DNA of 6,718 bases from Clostridia bacterium (GTDB lineage: Bacteria > Bacillota > Clostridia > Oscillospirales > CAG-272). Positions 1 through 6,112 of this stretch are shown here, piece by piece. The stretch lies in the NCBI GenBank assembly GCA_900763885.1, contig CAAFLY010000298.1:1-6718 (forward strand). The letters are read 5' to 3'. Each line of letters begins with the position of its first letter. The stretch's first letter is position 1. Below the pieces are notes generated by a model. It was not told where the DNA came from and did no database searches. It worked only from the letters and a program-made list of their open reading frames with translations. The translations under genes and the position numbers were made by a program.

Positions 1-21
1 GCCCAAATTTGGCTATTTTCC

Positions 22-50
22 TTGACTTTCTCCCGCCAATATGCTATAAT
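22..50 (+). promoter_or_regulatory. Vegetative promoter of the tRNA-Ser gene
   Basis: TTGACT (22-27) and a perfect TATAAT (45-50) are separated by 17 bp, and a TG one base before the -10 (42-43) makes it an extended -10. The tRNA 5' end is 18 bp after the -10, so a short leader would be trimmed by RNase P. This is a housekeeping sigma-factor promoter, as expected for a tRNA gene. Nothing is recognisable in bases 1-21. Confidence 0.9.
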
Positions 51-67
51 ACATTTGTTTCGAGTTT

Positions 68-154
68 GGAGAGATGTCCGAGCGGTTTAAGGATCTGGTC
101 TTGAAAACCAGCGAACATGCAAGTGTTCCGTGGGTTCGAACCCCACTCTCTCCG
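68..154 (+). tRNA. tRNA-Ser, anticodon UGA
   Basis: This is a class II tRNA that folds fully by hand. The acceptor stem is GGAGAGA (68-74) with TCTCTCC (147-153), followed by discriminator base G154. The anticodon stem CTGGT/ACCAG (95-99 and 107-111) closes the loop CTTGAAA, giving anticodon TGA at 102-104, which reads UCN serine codons. The long variable arm typical of tRNA-Ser is GAACA/TGTTC (113-117 and 124-128). The T arm is GTGGG-TTCGAAC-CCCAC (130-146). The discriminator G and the long variable arm both agree with serine identity. The CCA end is not encoded and would be added after transcription. The gene has its own promoter and terminator, so it is transcribed separately from the operon downstream. 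Confidence 0.97.
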
Positions 155-161
155 TCTGAGC

Positions 162-200
162 GTCCACGCGTGCTGTCCTGCAGCATCGTGGACTTTTTTT
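162..200 (+). terminator. Rho-independent terminator of the tRNA-Ser unit
   Basis: GTCCACG (162-168) pairs with CGTGGAC (187-193), and inside it TGCTG (171-175) pairs with CAGCA (181-185) around a 5-nt loop. Seven Ts (194-200) follow directly, with a further run of five after one A. The position 8 nt after the tRNA end makes this the terminator of the tRNA transcript and isolates it from the operon promoter downstream. Confidence 0.88.
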
Positions 201-246
201 ATTTTTCACATTCCAACCCATTTCCGGCAGGCACCGCGATTGTCTC

Positions 247-261
247 TTGTGAAAATCACAA
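247..261. promoter_or_regulatory. Candidate operator palindrome upstream of the operon promoter
   Basis: TTGTGA (247-252) and TCACAA (256-261) form a perfect 6-bp inverted repeat with a 3-bp AAA spacer. Its last base is 7 bp before the -35 box, so its centre is about 50 bp upstream of the expected transcription start. A third half-site-like word, TTTTCACA (203-210), is the exact inverse complement of TGTGAAAA (248-255). The half-sites resemble those of Rex (TTGTGA) and CRP-type regulators (TGTGA), but those families use a 6-bp spacer between these words. A role as a binding site is an inference from symmetry and position only, and the protein that might bind is not in the window. Confidence 0.4.
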
Positions 262-268
262 AATGGAA

Positions 269-297
269 TTGACAAACCCTGTTTCCTATGATACAAT
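269..297 (+). promoter_or_regulatory. Vegetative promoter of the methyltransferase operon
   Basis: TTGACA (269-274, full consensus) and TACAAT (292-297, five of six) are spaced 17 bp apart, with TG at 289-290 giving an extended -10. Transcription should start near 304. It is the only good promoter seen between the tRNA terminator and the first methyltransferase gene, and none of comparable quality was seen between the later genes. Such a strong core suggests that expression is limited by a repressor or by the leader rather than by weak polymerase binding. Confidence 0.85.
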
Positions 298-303
298 GAA
301 GAC

Positions 304-405
304 AAATTGCACCGGGTCTTTTCGCTCCATACCACGGCGCGCAGAGACTCTCCATCATGCCATCACACCCGTTTGCGCGGGTATAGCCGGAAAGGAAGCA
401 GCAAT
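304..405 (+). promoter_or_regulatory. Leader (5' untranslated region) of the operon
   Basis: About 100 nt separate the predicted transcription start from the first start codon. Two modest stem-loops can be drawn: GGGTCT (314-319) with AGACTC (345-350), and ACCCG (367-371) with CGGGT (378-382), the latter ending some 10 nt before the ribosome binding site. The leader has no B12 box (GCCACTG-type word), no T-box motif and no terminator with a T run. It is therefore not a recognisable riboswitch, though its length leaves room for post-transcriptional control. Confidence 0.4.
391..398 (+). promoter_or_regulatory. Ribosome binding site deciding the start of the corrinoid protein gene
   Basis: AAAGGAAG lies 7 nt before the ATG at 406. 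The open frame extends upstream to an ATG at 307, but that codon lies only a few bases after the predicted transcription start, has no Shine-Dalgarno site, and would add 33 residues unlike the family. The start at 406 is therefore chosen. Confidence 0.85.
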
Positions 406-1038
406 ATGTCTATTTGTGAAACCATCTCGGAAAAGGTACAGGCAGGTCGCGCGAAGGAGGTCATCGCTCTTGTCAACGAAGCCCTTGCCGCCGGAATCGC
501 GCCGGAGACCATTCTCAACGAGGGACTTGTCACCGGCATGAACATCATAGGAGAAAAATTCAAGAACAATGAGGTGTTCGTCCCGGAGATTCTCGTTGCC
601 GCACGGGCGATGAACAAGGGGATGCAGACCCTCAAGCCCGCGCTGACAAGAGAGGGGATCGAGCCGATCGGAAAAGCCGTCATCTGCACCGTCAAGGGCG
701 ATATGCACGACATCGGCAAAAATCTCGTGAAGATTATGATCGAGGGACAGGGGATCGAGTGCATCGACCTCGGTGTGGATGTGGATCCAGCACGCGTTGT
801 GGAAGTTGTCCGCAATAACGACGTGCAGATCGTCTGTCTCTCCGCCCTGCTCACAACCACTATGTACGGACAGAAGGACGTGATCGACGCGCTGAAGGAA
901 GCCGGACTGCGTGACAAGGTAAAGGTCATGGTCGGCGGCGCACCGATCACCCAGGCTTTCGCGGATGAGATCGGCGCGGACTGCTACACCCTCGACGCCG
1001 CCTCCGCCGCACAAGCCGCAAGAGCGTTCTTCAACTGA
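406..1038 (+). CDS. Corrinoid-binding methyl carrier protein (MtaC/MtbC/MttC family)
   Basis: This 210-aa protein should carry a methyl group on its corrinoid cobalt and shuttle it between two methyltransferases in the cytoplasm. Residues 1-86 form the helical cap domain usual in these proteins. Residues 90-209 form the Rossmann-like B12-binding domain. The cobalamin signature is complete: D99-M-H101-D-I-G104, in which H101 would be the lower axial cobalt ligand, then S146-A-L148 and G177-G178 for the nucleotide tail. Its length matches the stand-alone corrinoid proteins of methanol, methylamine and O-demethylase systems. It is the promoter-proximal gene, with a 76-nt gap before the next one, which would favour high expression of the carrier. 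The corrinoid protein assignment is secure; which methyl donor it serves cannot be read from it, since these proteins are alike across substrates. Confidence 0.96.
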   Translation: MSICETISEKVQAGRAKEVIALVNEALAAGIAPETILNEGLVTGMNIIGEKFKNNEVFVPEILVAARAMNKGMQTLKPALTREGIEPIGKAVICTVKGDMHDIGKNLVKIMIEGQGIECIDLGVDVDPARVVEVVRNNDVQIVCLSALLTTTMYGQKDVIDALKEAGLRDKVKVMVGGAPITQAFADEIGADCYTLDAASAAQAARAFFN

Positions 1039-1081
1039 TGTATCTCAGACACCGCATTCTGTTTTGACTCATTTCGATACA
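1039..1081 (+). other. Possible stem-loop between corrinoid protein and MtaA-like genes
   Basis: TGTATC (1039-1044), directly after the stop codon, is the exact inverse complement of GATACA (1076-1081). A small CAGA/TCTG stem (1046-1049 and 1058-1061) lies inside. There is no T run, so it is not a rho-independent terminator. It could protect the upstream message or mark a processing site; both are guesses. Confidence 0.3.
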
Positions 1082-1103
1082 CAACGCATATCCGATTTCT
1101 CAC

Positions 1104-1110
1104 AGGAGGT
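1104..1110 (+). promoter_or_regulatory. Strong ribosome binding site of the MtaA-like gene
   Basis: AGGAGGT lies 4 nt before the ATG at 1115 and is one of the best anti-SD matches in the window. The open frame continues upstream into the corrinoid gene as far as 965, but this site fixes the start at 1115. Confidence 0.88.
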
Positions 1111-1114
1111 CACC

Positions 1115-2116
1115 ATGTCTACCAATCGTTGGATCAATCGGCTGCCGGCACTTCACAAGCCCATGCCGATTCTATCCTTTCCTTCCGCCTCTCTCATGGG
1201 GGTGAGCGTATACAGTCTGACCCACGATGCCGCCGTACAGACCGAGGGGATCGTCCGGATCGCCAGGGAAACCGATGCCGCAGCCGCCGTCACTATGATG
1301 GATCTGTCCGTAGAGGCGGAGGCATTCGGCTGCATCCTGCATACCGCGGAAAATGAGGTCCCCACCGTCGTCGGCGCACTGGTTACTGACGAAGATGAAG
1401 CGGACGCGCTGTCCATTCCCTCCGTGGGAGACGCACGCACGGGACTGTACATCGAAGCCGCCCAAAACGCCAAGGTACGCATTGCGGATCGTCCGGTGCT
1501 TGACGGGGTGATCGGTCCGTTCTCTCTCGCGGGACGGCTGATGGATGTCACCGAGGCTTTGGCCAACTGCATCTGTGATCCCGATTTCGTCCACGCCGTG
1601 CTGCGCAAAACCACACCGTTTCTCATCACGTATGCCCGCGCCTACAAGGATGCCGGACTCGATGGGATGGTCATGGCGGAACCGCTGTCCGGACTGCTCT
1701 CCCCCACGCTGGAGGAGGAATTTGCCGCCCCATACGTCCGTGAGATCATTGCGGCGGTGCAGGACGACAGCTTTGCCGTGATCTACCACAACTGCGGTCC
1801 GAACACGCCGAAAATGATCCCCTCCCTCTCGTCCAATGGTGCCGCCGCGTATCATTTTGGGGACGCTGTACAGCTCACCGATCTGCTTGCCGGTATGCCT
1901 TCCGATCGTCCCGTGATGGGCAACATCTCCCCGTCCGGTCAGTTTCTTGGAGGTACGCCCGCCAGCATGACCGCCGCCGTCCGGGAACTGCTTGAACAGT
2001 GCGCCGGATACGAAAATTTCGTTCTGTCCTCCGGCTGTGACATTCCGCCTGCGTCCTCGTGGGACAACATTCGTGCCTTCTTTGGTGCCAGTGCGGATTT
2101 CTATGCCCATTTCTGA
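1115..2116 (+). CDS. MtaA/MtbA-like corrinoid:acceptor methyltransferase (URO-D superfamily, zinc site intact)
   Basis: This 333-aa protein belongs to the uroporphyrinogen decarboxylase superfamily branch that includes the methylcobamide:coenzyme M methyltransferases MtaA and MtbA. It probably acts as MT2, demethylating the methylated corrinoid protein. The zinc site known from that branch (H-x-C...C) is visible as H225-N-C227-G and C308 in SSGCDIPP; zinc there activates the acceptor thiol. Other family blocks are MMDLSVEAEAFG (61-72), VIGPFSLAGRL (132-142), MAEPLSGLLSP (187-197) and MGNISP (268-273). The length fits MtaA (about 340 aa). The N-terminal E-R-x-R...P-V-D-R-x-P motif of the superfamily is degenerate (R9-L-P-A-L-H-K-P). 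The gene ends 17 nt before the next. MtaA uses coenzyme M in methanogens; in a bacterium the acceptor could be another thiol, sulfide or a folate, and this is not settled by sequence. It is not HemE, because of the zinc site and the context. Confidence 0.92.
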   Translation: MSTNRWINRLPALHKPMPILSFPSASLMGVSVYSLTHDAAVQTEGIVRIARETDAAAAVTMMDLSVEAEAFGCILHTAENEVPTVVGALVTDEDEADALSIPSVGDARTGLYIEAAQNAKVRIADRPVLDGVIGPFSLAGRLMDVTEALANCICDPDFVHAVLRKTTPFLITYARAYKDAGLDGMVMAEPLSGLLSPTLEEEFAAPYVREIIAAVQDDSFAVIYHNCGPNTPKMIPSLSSNGAAAYHFGDAVQLTDLLAGMPSDRPVMGNISPSGQFLGGTPASMTAAVRELLEQCAGYENFVLSSGCDIPPASSWDNIRAFFGASADFYAHF

Positions 2117-2133
2117 TAAGGGAGGGAAACACA

Positions 2134-3189
2134 ATGGAAATGACTGCTTCCGAACGGTTCCGCGCATATCTGTCCGGCGCGCCTGTGGATCGTGCGCCCG
2201 TCATCGAATGGGCACCGTGGTGGAATCTGACCGTGGAGCGCTGGATCGCCGACGGGCTGCCGCGTGAGCATGCCGAATATGAGGCACTGCAGGCGTATTT
2301 CGGACTGGACAAGTGTCTCCAGACCAATGTCACCGCCAAAACCGCGCGGACTCCGAATCCGTCCGCTTTTGGATCGGGGATCATGGAGGATGAGGACGAC
2401 TACGTGAACAACATCCGCCCGACCTTATTCCCGGATCCCGCATCCATTCTGTCCGACGCTCACTTTGACAATCTGCACGCAGCCCACAAGCGCGGCGATA
2501 CGCTCCACTTTTTCACCGTGGAAGGCTTCTTCTGGTATCCGCGCACATTATTCGGGATCGAAAACCACCTCTACAGCTTCTACGATTATCCGGCGCTTTA
2601 TAAGCAGATGTGCGGCGAATACGCGGACTGGCTCATCTCCCTCTTCCGTACCGTATTCCCACGCTTCCGCTTTGACTTCATGAGCTTTGCGGAGGATATG
2701 AGCTACAACGGCGGTCCGATGATCTCGAAGGCACAGTTTGACGAATTTCTCGCCCCCTTCTACCGCAAGGTGATCCCGGTCATTCACGAATACGGCATTC
2801 CGGTGTTCATCGATTCCGACGGCGACATCACCATGGCGGTCGACTGGTATGCCTCGGTCGGTGCGGACGGTATGTTTCCGCTTGAAAGACAGGCGGGTGT
2901 GGACGTTTCCCTGTATCTCGACAAACAGCCGGATATGGCGTTCCTCGGCCATTTCGACAAAATGTGCATGAAATTCGGCGCAGACGCGATGCGTACCGAG
3001 TTCGAACGGATCCTTCCGAGTATGCGGCGCGGCAAGGTCATTCCCTCCGTGGATCACCAGACCCCGCCGGATGTACCGCTCGACCATTACCGCGATTATG
3101 TCCGTCTGCTCAAGGAATATGCCGCAAAAGTCACCCATACGGACGGGAATATCACGCCTTGTCCCGTATTTTGCGGGGAGCATCCATAA
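2134..3189 (+). CDS. URO-D-superfamily protein, candidate substrate:corrinoid methyltransferase (MT1), paralogue 1
   Basis: This 351-aa TIM-barrel protein of the uroporphyrinogen decarboxylase superfamily starts with the family's N-terminal motif (E7-R-F-R...P17-V-D-R-A-P). Core blocks are F185-A-E-D-M-S-Y-N-G-G-P-M (185-196), D227-S-D229-G, M247-F-P-L-E251, G272-H-F-D-K276 and V306-D-H308-Q-T-P-P. Where the MtaA-like neighbour has H-x-C...C, this protein has D227-x-D229 and D307-H308, so it should not bind thiol-activating zinc in the same way. Together with the adjacent corrinoid protein this suggests it takes the methyl group from a donor such as a methoxylated compound, as URO-D-related proteins do in some acetogen O-demethylases; the donor is unknown. 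After the core it carries a C-terminal extension of about 20 residues with C343-P-V-F-C347. GGGAGG at 2120-2125 supports the ATG at 2134. A decarboxylase role in haem synthesis is unlikely here. Confidence 0.88.
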   Translation: MEMTASERFRAYLSGAPVDRAPVIEWAPWWNLTVERWIADGLPREHAEYEALQAYFGLDKCLQTNVTAKTARTPNPSAFGSGIMEDEDDYVNNIRPTLFPDPASILSDAHFDNLHAAHKRGDTLHFFTVEGFFWYPRTLFGIENHLYSFYDYPALYKQMCGEYADWLISLFRTVFPRFRFDFMSFAEDMSYNGGPMISKAQFDEFLAPFYRKVIPVIHEYGIPVFIDSDGDITMAVDWYASVGADGMFPLERQAGVDVSLYLDKQPDMAFLGHFDKMCMKFGADAMRTEFERILPSMRRGKVIPSVDHQTPPDVPLDHYRDYVRLLKEYAAKVTHTDGNITPCPVFCGEHP

Positions 3190-3216
3190 GCCACACCCGG
3201 AAAGGAGAGAAAAAGT

Positions 3217-4341
3217 ATGACAAACCGCGAACGCGCGATGCGTTTGCTCCACTATAAGCCCGTTGACCGCCTGCCCGCCGTCCATTTCGGATATTGGGGA
3301 GAGCTGCTCACGGAATGGGCGGAACAGGGCAAAATCCCCGCAGAGCTCGCTGTGGGCAATTATGACGGCAGCCCGAAGGATATAGAGTTGGACCGGCTGA
3401 TCGGCTGGGATTTCAACTGGTACCACACCTATGGCTCCAACAACGGGCTGTACCCCGGCTTTGAAACGAAGGTTCTGGAGGAGCTGCCGGACGGAACGCG
3501 CCGAGTCCAAAACAGCGATGGCCTCATCGAGCGCTATCACCCCGGCGTGGTCTCCATTCCCCAGGAGGACGATTATCTCCTAAAGGATCGGGAAGCGTTT
3601 GAAACCCTGTATCGACACCGGATGCAGTATACGCCGGAGCGGGTCGATACGTCATTCTACAGTCACTTCAACGAGAGTATATACGACAAGACCGATGTAC
3701 CGCTCGGACTCCATCTGGGCAGCGTGCTCGGCAACATCCGCAATATCACCTCCGTGGTCGGCATGAGCTACCTCCTATACGACGACGATGAGGATCTGTT
3801 CGCCGACATTGTGGACACCTACGCCGATATGCAGTACCAATGCGCGGAAGCGATCCTTGCCACTGGCGCGCGGTTCGATTTTGCCCACTATTGGGAGGAC
3901 ATCTGCTTCAACAGCGGTCCGCTTCTCTCGCCGGAGCTCTTTGCCGAGCTGTGCGCCAAGCATTACAAAAAGCGGAACGATCTCTGCCATCGGTACGGGA
4001 TCGACGTGATCTCCCTGGACTGCGACGGTGTGACCGAAAAGCTCCTTCCGACATGGTTCGAGAACGGCGTCAACACCATGTTCCCGATCGAAATCGGCAC
4101 GTGGGGGGATCAGTTTGCCCCGGCGCGGAGAAAATTCGGTCCCGGGATGCGCGGCGTCGGCGGAATGGACAAAACGGCACTGCGCAAGGATAAGGCGGCG
4201 GTCGATCGGGAGCTGGAACGGATCCGGGAGCTGGTCTCTCTCGGCGGTTTCATTCCCTGTCCGGACCATCGTCTCATGCCCGGCACCAAGTTTGAGCTGG
4301 TCCAGTATTACGCGGAGGAAATCAAGAAAATCCGTATATGA
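3217..4341 (+). CDS. URO-D-superfamily protein, candidate substrate:corrinoid methyltransferase (MT1), paralogue 2
   Basis: This 374-aa protein is a second, divergent member of the same superfamily, only 27 nt after paralogue 1 and led by AAAGGAGA (3201-3208). It has the N-terminal motif E5-R-A-M...P15-V-D-R-L-P, then F222-A-H-Y-W-E227-D with N232-S-G-P-L-L-S, D268-C-D270-G, M288-F-P-I-E292, G315-G-M-D-K319 and P347-C-P-D-H351. The D-x-D...D-H arrangement is shared with paralogue 1 and replaces the zinc ligands of the MtaA-like protein. Compared with paralogue 1 it has longer loops in the N-terminal half and lacks the C-terminal cysteine tail. It may be an alternative MT1 for another substrate, or a partner subunit of paralogue 1; the sequence does not decide. 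A further 112 nt separate it from the activator gene. Superfamily membership is certain, the exact reaction is inferred. Confidence 0.88.
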   Translation: MTNRERAMRLLHYKPVDRLPAVHFGYWGELLTEWAEQGKIPAELAVGNYDGSPKDIELDRLIGWDFNWYHTYGSNNGLYPGFETKVLEELPDGTRRVQNSDGLIERYHPGVVSIPQEDDYLLKDREAFETLYRHRMQYTPERVDTSFYSHFNESIYDKTDVPLGLHLGSVLGNIRNITSVVGMSYLLYDDDEDLFADIVDTYADMQYQCAEAILATGARFDFAHYWEDICFNSGPLLSPELFAELCAKHYKKRNDLCHRYGIDVISLDCDGVTEKLLPTWFENGVNTMFPIEIGTWGDQFAPARRKFGPGMRGVGGMDKTALRKDKAAVDRELERIRELVSLGGFIPCPDHRLMPGTKFELVQYYAEEIKKIRI

Positions 4342-4359
4342 CAAACGGACGCGCCGCCC

Positions 4360-4407
4360 CGGTATAGGGGATACCGCGCAAAAGTCTGTCTCCCGTATGT
4401 CGGACTT
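4360..4407 (+). other. Two short stem-loops between paralogue 2 and activator genes
   Basis: In the longest gap of the operon, CGGTAT (4360-4365) pairs with ATACCG (4371-4376) around AGGGG, and AAGTCTG (4382-4388) pairs with CGGACTT (4401-4407) with one G-T pair and a 12-nt loop. No T run follows either, and no good promoter is visible in the gap. They may be processing or stabilising elements that let the activator be made in smaller amounts than the methyltransferases. Confidence 0.3.
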
Positions 4408-4453
4408 CCGCAAAACACGGCAATCCGCACCCACAAAGACGAGAGGAAGCACC

Positions 4454-6112
4454 ATGAACGAAAACAAAACGATTGTACAGATTCCGTCCACCGCCGCCGG
4501 GATGGTACTGCACACCTATCTGGTACAAGCGGGGATCGTCCTGTCCGCACCGTGCGGCGGCCGCGGTACCTGCGGAAAATGCCGGGTTCAGGTGCGCACC
4601 GGATCCTTCTATTCCCGCGATATGGCGGCGGACTCCAGGGAGAAGTGCTCCATAAAGCCGGATGCCGACGGGTATATCCTGGCCTGTCAAGCGATTTGTC
4701 CCCCGGATGGAGCCGAAATTGCCGTCCCGCGCTTCTCCGGTGATGGTCTGACCGCGGTCCACATGGAGAACACAGGATCCATGAAAGCGAGAGCCGCGGG
4801 ATCGCTGTATGTGGAGCCTTCCGACGCGATGCGGTCTGAAGTCGGCTCGGTTGACACGCACCGGTCGGACGGAATCGCGCTGGATATTGGCACGACGACC
4901 ATTGCCGCCGCCTTGGTCCATGGCGCGACCGGGCAGATTCGCGCGACCGCATCCTGTCTCAATCCGCAGCAGGCATACGGCGCGGACGTCATCAGCCGGA
5001 TCGCAGCGGCAAACGACGGAAAGCTGTCCGCCATGCAGTCGTGCGTGCTCGGAGCCGTCCGGGACCTGCTCGAAAAGCTGTCCATTGATGCGGAAACGGC
5101 GCGCAGTCTGCCCCTTGTCGTCAGTGGAAACGCGACCATGCTCCATCTGTTTTGCGGCGTATCTCCGGCGGGGATGGGGACCTATCCGTTCACACCCGCC
5201 TTTACAGAGTCCCGCACAGTCCCGGGCAACGCGCTCTGTCTCCCAGTCCGCTCCGTCACGCTTCTGCCATCCGTATCCGCGTTTGTCGGCGGCGACATTT
5301 CCGCGGGAATGCTCTGCTGCCATCTCGGGCAATCGGAGTCTCCGGCACTGCTGCTCGATATTGGCACAAACGGCGAGATGGTCCTCGATACGGGAAGGGC
5401 GGATGGGAATCGTCTCTTTGCAGCCTCCACCGCCGCCGGACCTGCCTTGGAGGGAGCAAATCTCTCCTGCGGGATGGGCGGTGTATCCGGGGCGGTCTCC
5501 CGTGTCGGTTTGGAAAGCGGCAGGCTGTACTACGAGACAATCGGCGACGCGCCTGCCCGGGGGATCTGCGGCTGCGGACTGATCGATCTCTGTGCGTATC
5601 TGCTGGACGCGGCGGTTTTGGACGAGACCGGATGCCTGGACGAGGATCCATACACGCTCTCCGGGATACACAAAACCGCCGATGGATCCGGTGCGGCAGG
5701 TCCCACATCGGTATCGCTGACGCAGAAGGATCTGCGCGAGCTCCAGCTTGCCAAAAGTGCGATATGTGCCGGGATCGAAGCCCTGCTCGATGCTGCCGGG
5801 ACGGATATCGAAGCGTTTGTAAACGCCGACGGCAGGGTCTATATCGCGGGTGGACTCGGGTATTATCTCTCCCCTGTCTCTGCTGCGCGCATCGGACTGC
5901 TGCCGCAGAGGATGGTGGAAACTCCGAGATGTGTGGTCGCTGTCGGAAACAGTGCGCTTGCCGGAGCCGCTGCCGTATGCTCCGATCCCACGGCAATCGG
6001 GCGTATCTCCCATCTTGCCCGGATCTGTGAGACCATAGAACTGAATCGGTCCGCGTGCTTCAACGAGGGATTCATCGAGCATATGCTCTTCCCAGATCCC
6101 GCGGACGAATAG
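4454..6112 (+). CDS. Reductive activator of corrinoid protein ([2Fe-2S] ferredoxin domain plus DUF4445/ASKHA domain)
   Basis: This 552-aa protein should restore the active Co(I) state of the corrinoid protein by ATP-dependent electron transfer, like RamA-independent activators of the RACE/RACo type. The N-terminal ferredoxin domain (about 1-95) has the [2Fe-2S] ligand pattern C34-x5-C40-x2-C43...C78. The ASKHA-fold ATPase domain begins with L143-D-I-G-T-T-T149, and carries G225-N-A-T-M, L301-D-I-G-T-N-G307, A327-A-G-P-A-L-E-G-A-N, C372-G-C-G-L-I-D-L and the late Y463-I-A-G-G-L-G and V497-G-N-S-A-L-A-G motifs. Only about 45 residues separate the two domains. Characterised activators are usually above 600 aa, with a middle domain at this place, so this is a compact form. 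AGAGGAA (4442-4448) precedes the start. The open frame extends upstream to 4115 inside paralogue 2, but that part is out of frame with a real gene and is not coding. The gene ends in TAG directly before the next ribosome binding site. Confidence 0.94.
   Translation: MNENKTIVQIPSTAAGMVLHTYLVQAGIVLSAPCGGRGTCGKCRVQVRTGSFYSRDMAADSREKCSIKPDADGYILACQAICPPDGAEIAVPRFSGDGLTAVHMENTGSMKARAAGSLYVEPSDAMRSEVGSVDTHRSDGIALDIGTTTIAAALVHGATGQIRATASCLNPQQAYGADVISRIAAANDGKLSAMQSCVLGAVRDLLEKLSIDAETARSLPLVVSGNATMLHLFCGVSPAGMGTYPFTPAFTESRTVPGNALCLPVRSVTLLPSVSAFVGGDISAGMLCCHLGQSESPALLLDIGTNGEMVLDTGRADGNRLFAASTAAGPALEGANLSCGMGGVSGAVSRVGLESGRLYYETIGDAPARGICGCGLIDLCAYLLDAAVLDETGCLDEDPYTLSGIHKTADGSGAAGPTSVSLTQKDLRELQLAKSAICAGIEALLDAAGTDIEAFVNADGRVYIAGGLGYYLSPVSAARIGLLPQRMVETPRCVVAVGNSALAGAAAVCSDPTAIGRISHLARICETIELNRSACFNEGFIEHMLFPDPADE

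Noticed and set aside
68..154. tRNA-Ser as integration site of a mobile element carrying the operon
   Set aside because: No second copy of the tRNA 3' end, no integrase gene and no flanking repeat were seen in the window. The tRNA is complete with its own terminator.
304..405. Cobalamin riboswitch before the corrinoid operon
   Set aside because: No B12 box and no room for the roughly 200-nt aptamer between promoter and start codon.
74..541. Open frame running from inside the tRNA gene into the corrinoid gene
   Set aside because: It starts within the tRNA and crosses a terminator and a promoter before overlapping the conserved corrinoid frame.
1064..1092. Internal promoter (TTGACT with CATATC at 17 bp)
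   Set aside because: The -35 match is good but the -10 matches only three of six bases and has no extended -10. It is likely chance in an AT-richer gap.
1172..2167. 331-codon open frame on the - strand
   Set aside because: It is antisense to the MtaA-like gene, with low-complexity Arg/Gly-rich composition and no ribosome binding site or motif.
1115..4341. Haem-pathway uroporphyrinogen decarboxylases (HemE)
   Set aside because: Three superfamily members stand with a corrinoid carrier and its activator and without other haem genes. One has the MtaA zinc site and the other two have family motifs different from HemE.
6110..6112. TAG as a pyrrolysine codon in a methyltransferase operon
   Set aside because: The TAG stands at the natural end of the activator and is followed at once by a ribosome binding site. 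There is no MttB, MtmB or MtbB-type gene in the window, and reading through would give an unrelated frame.
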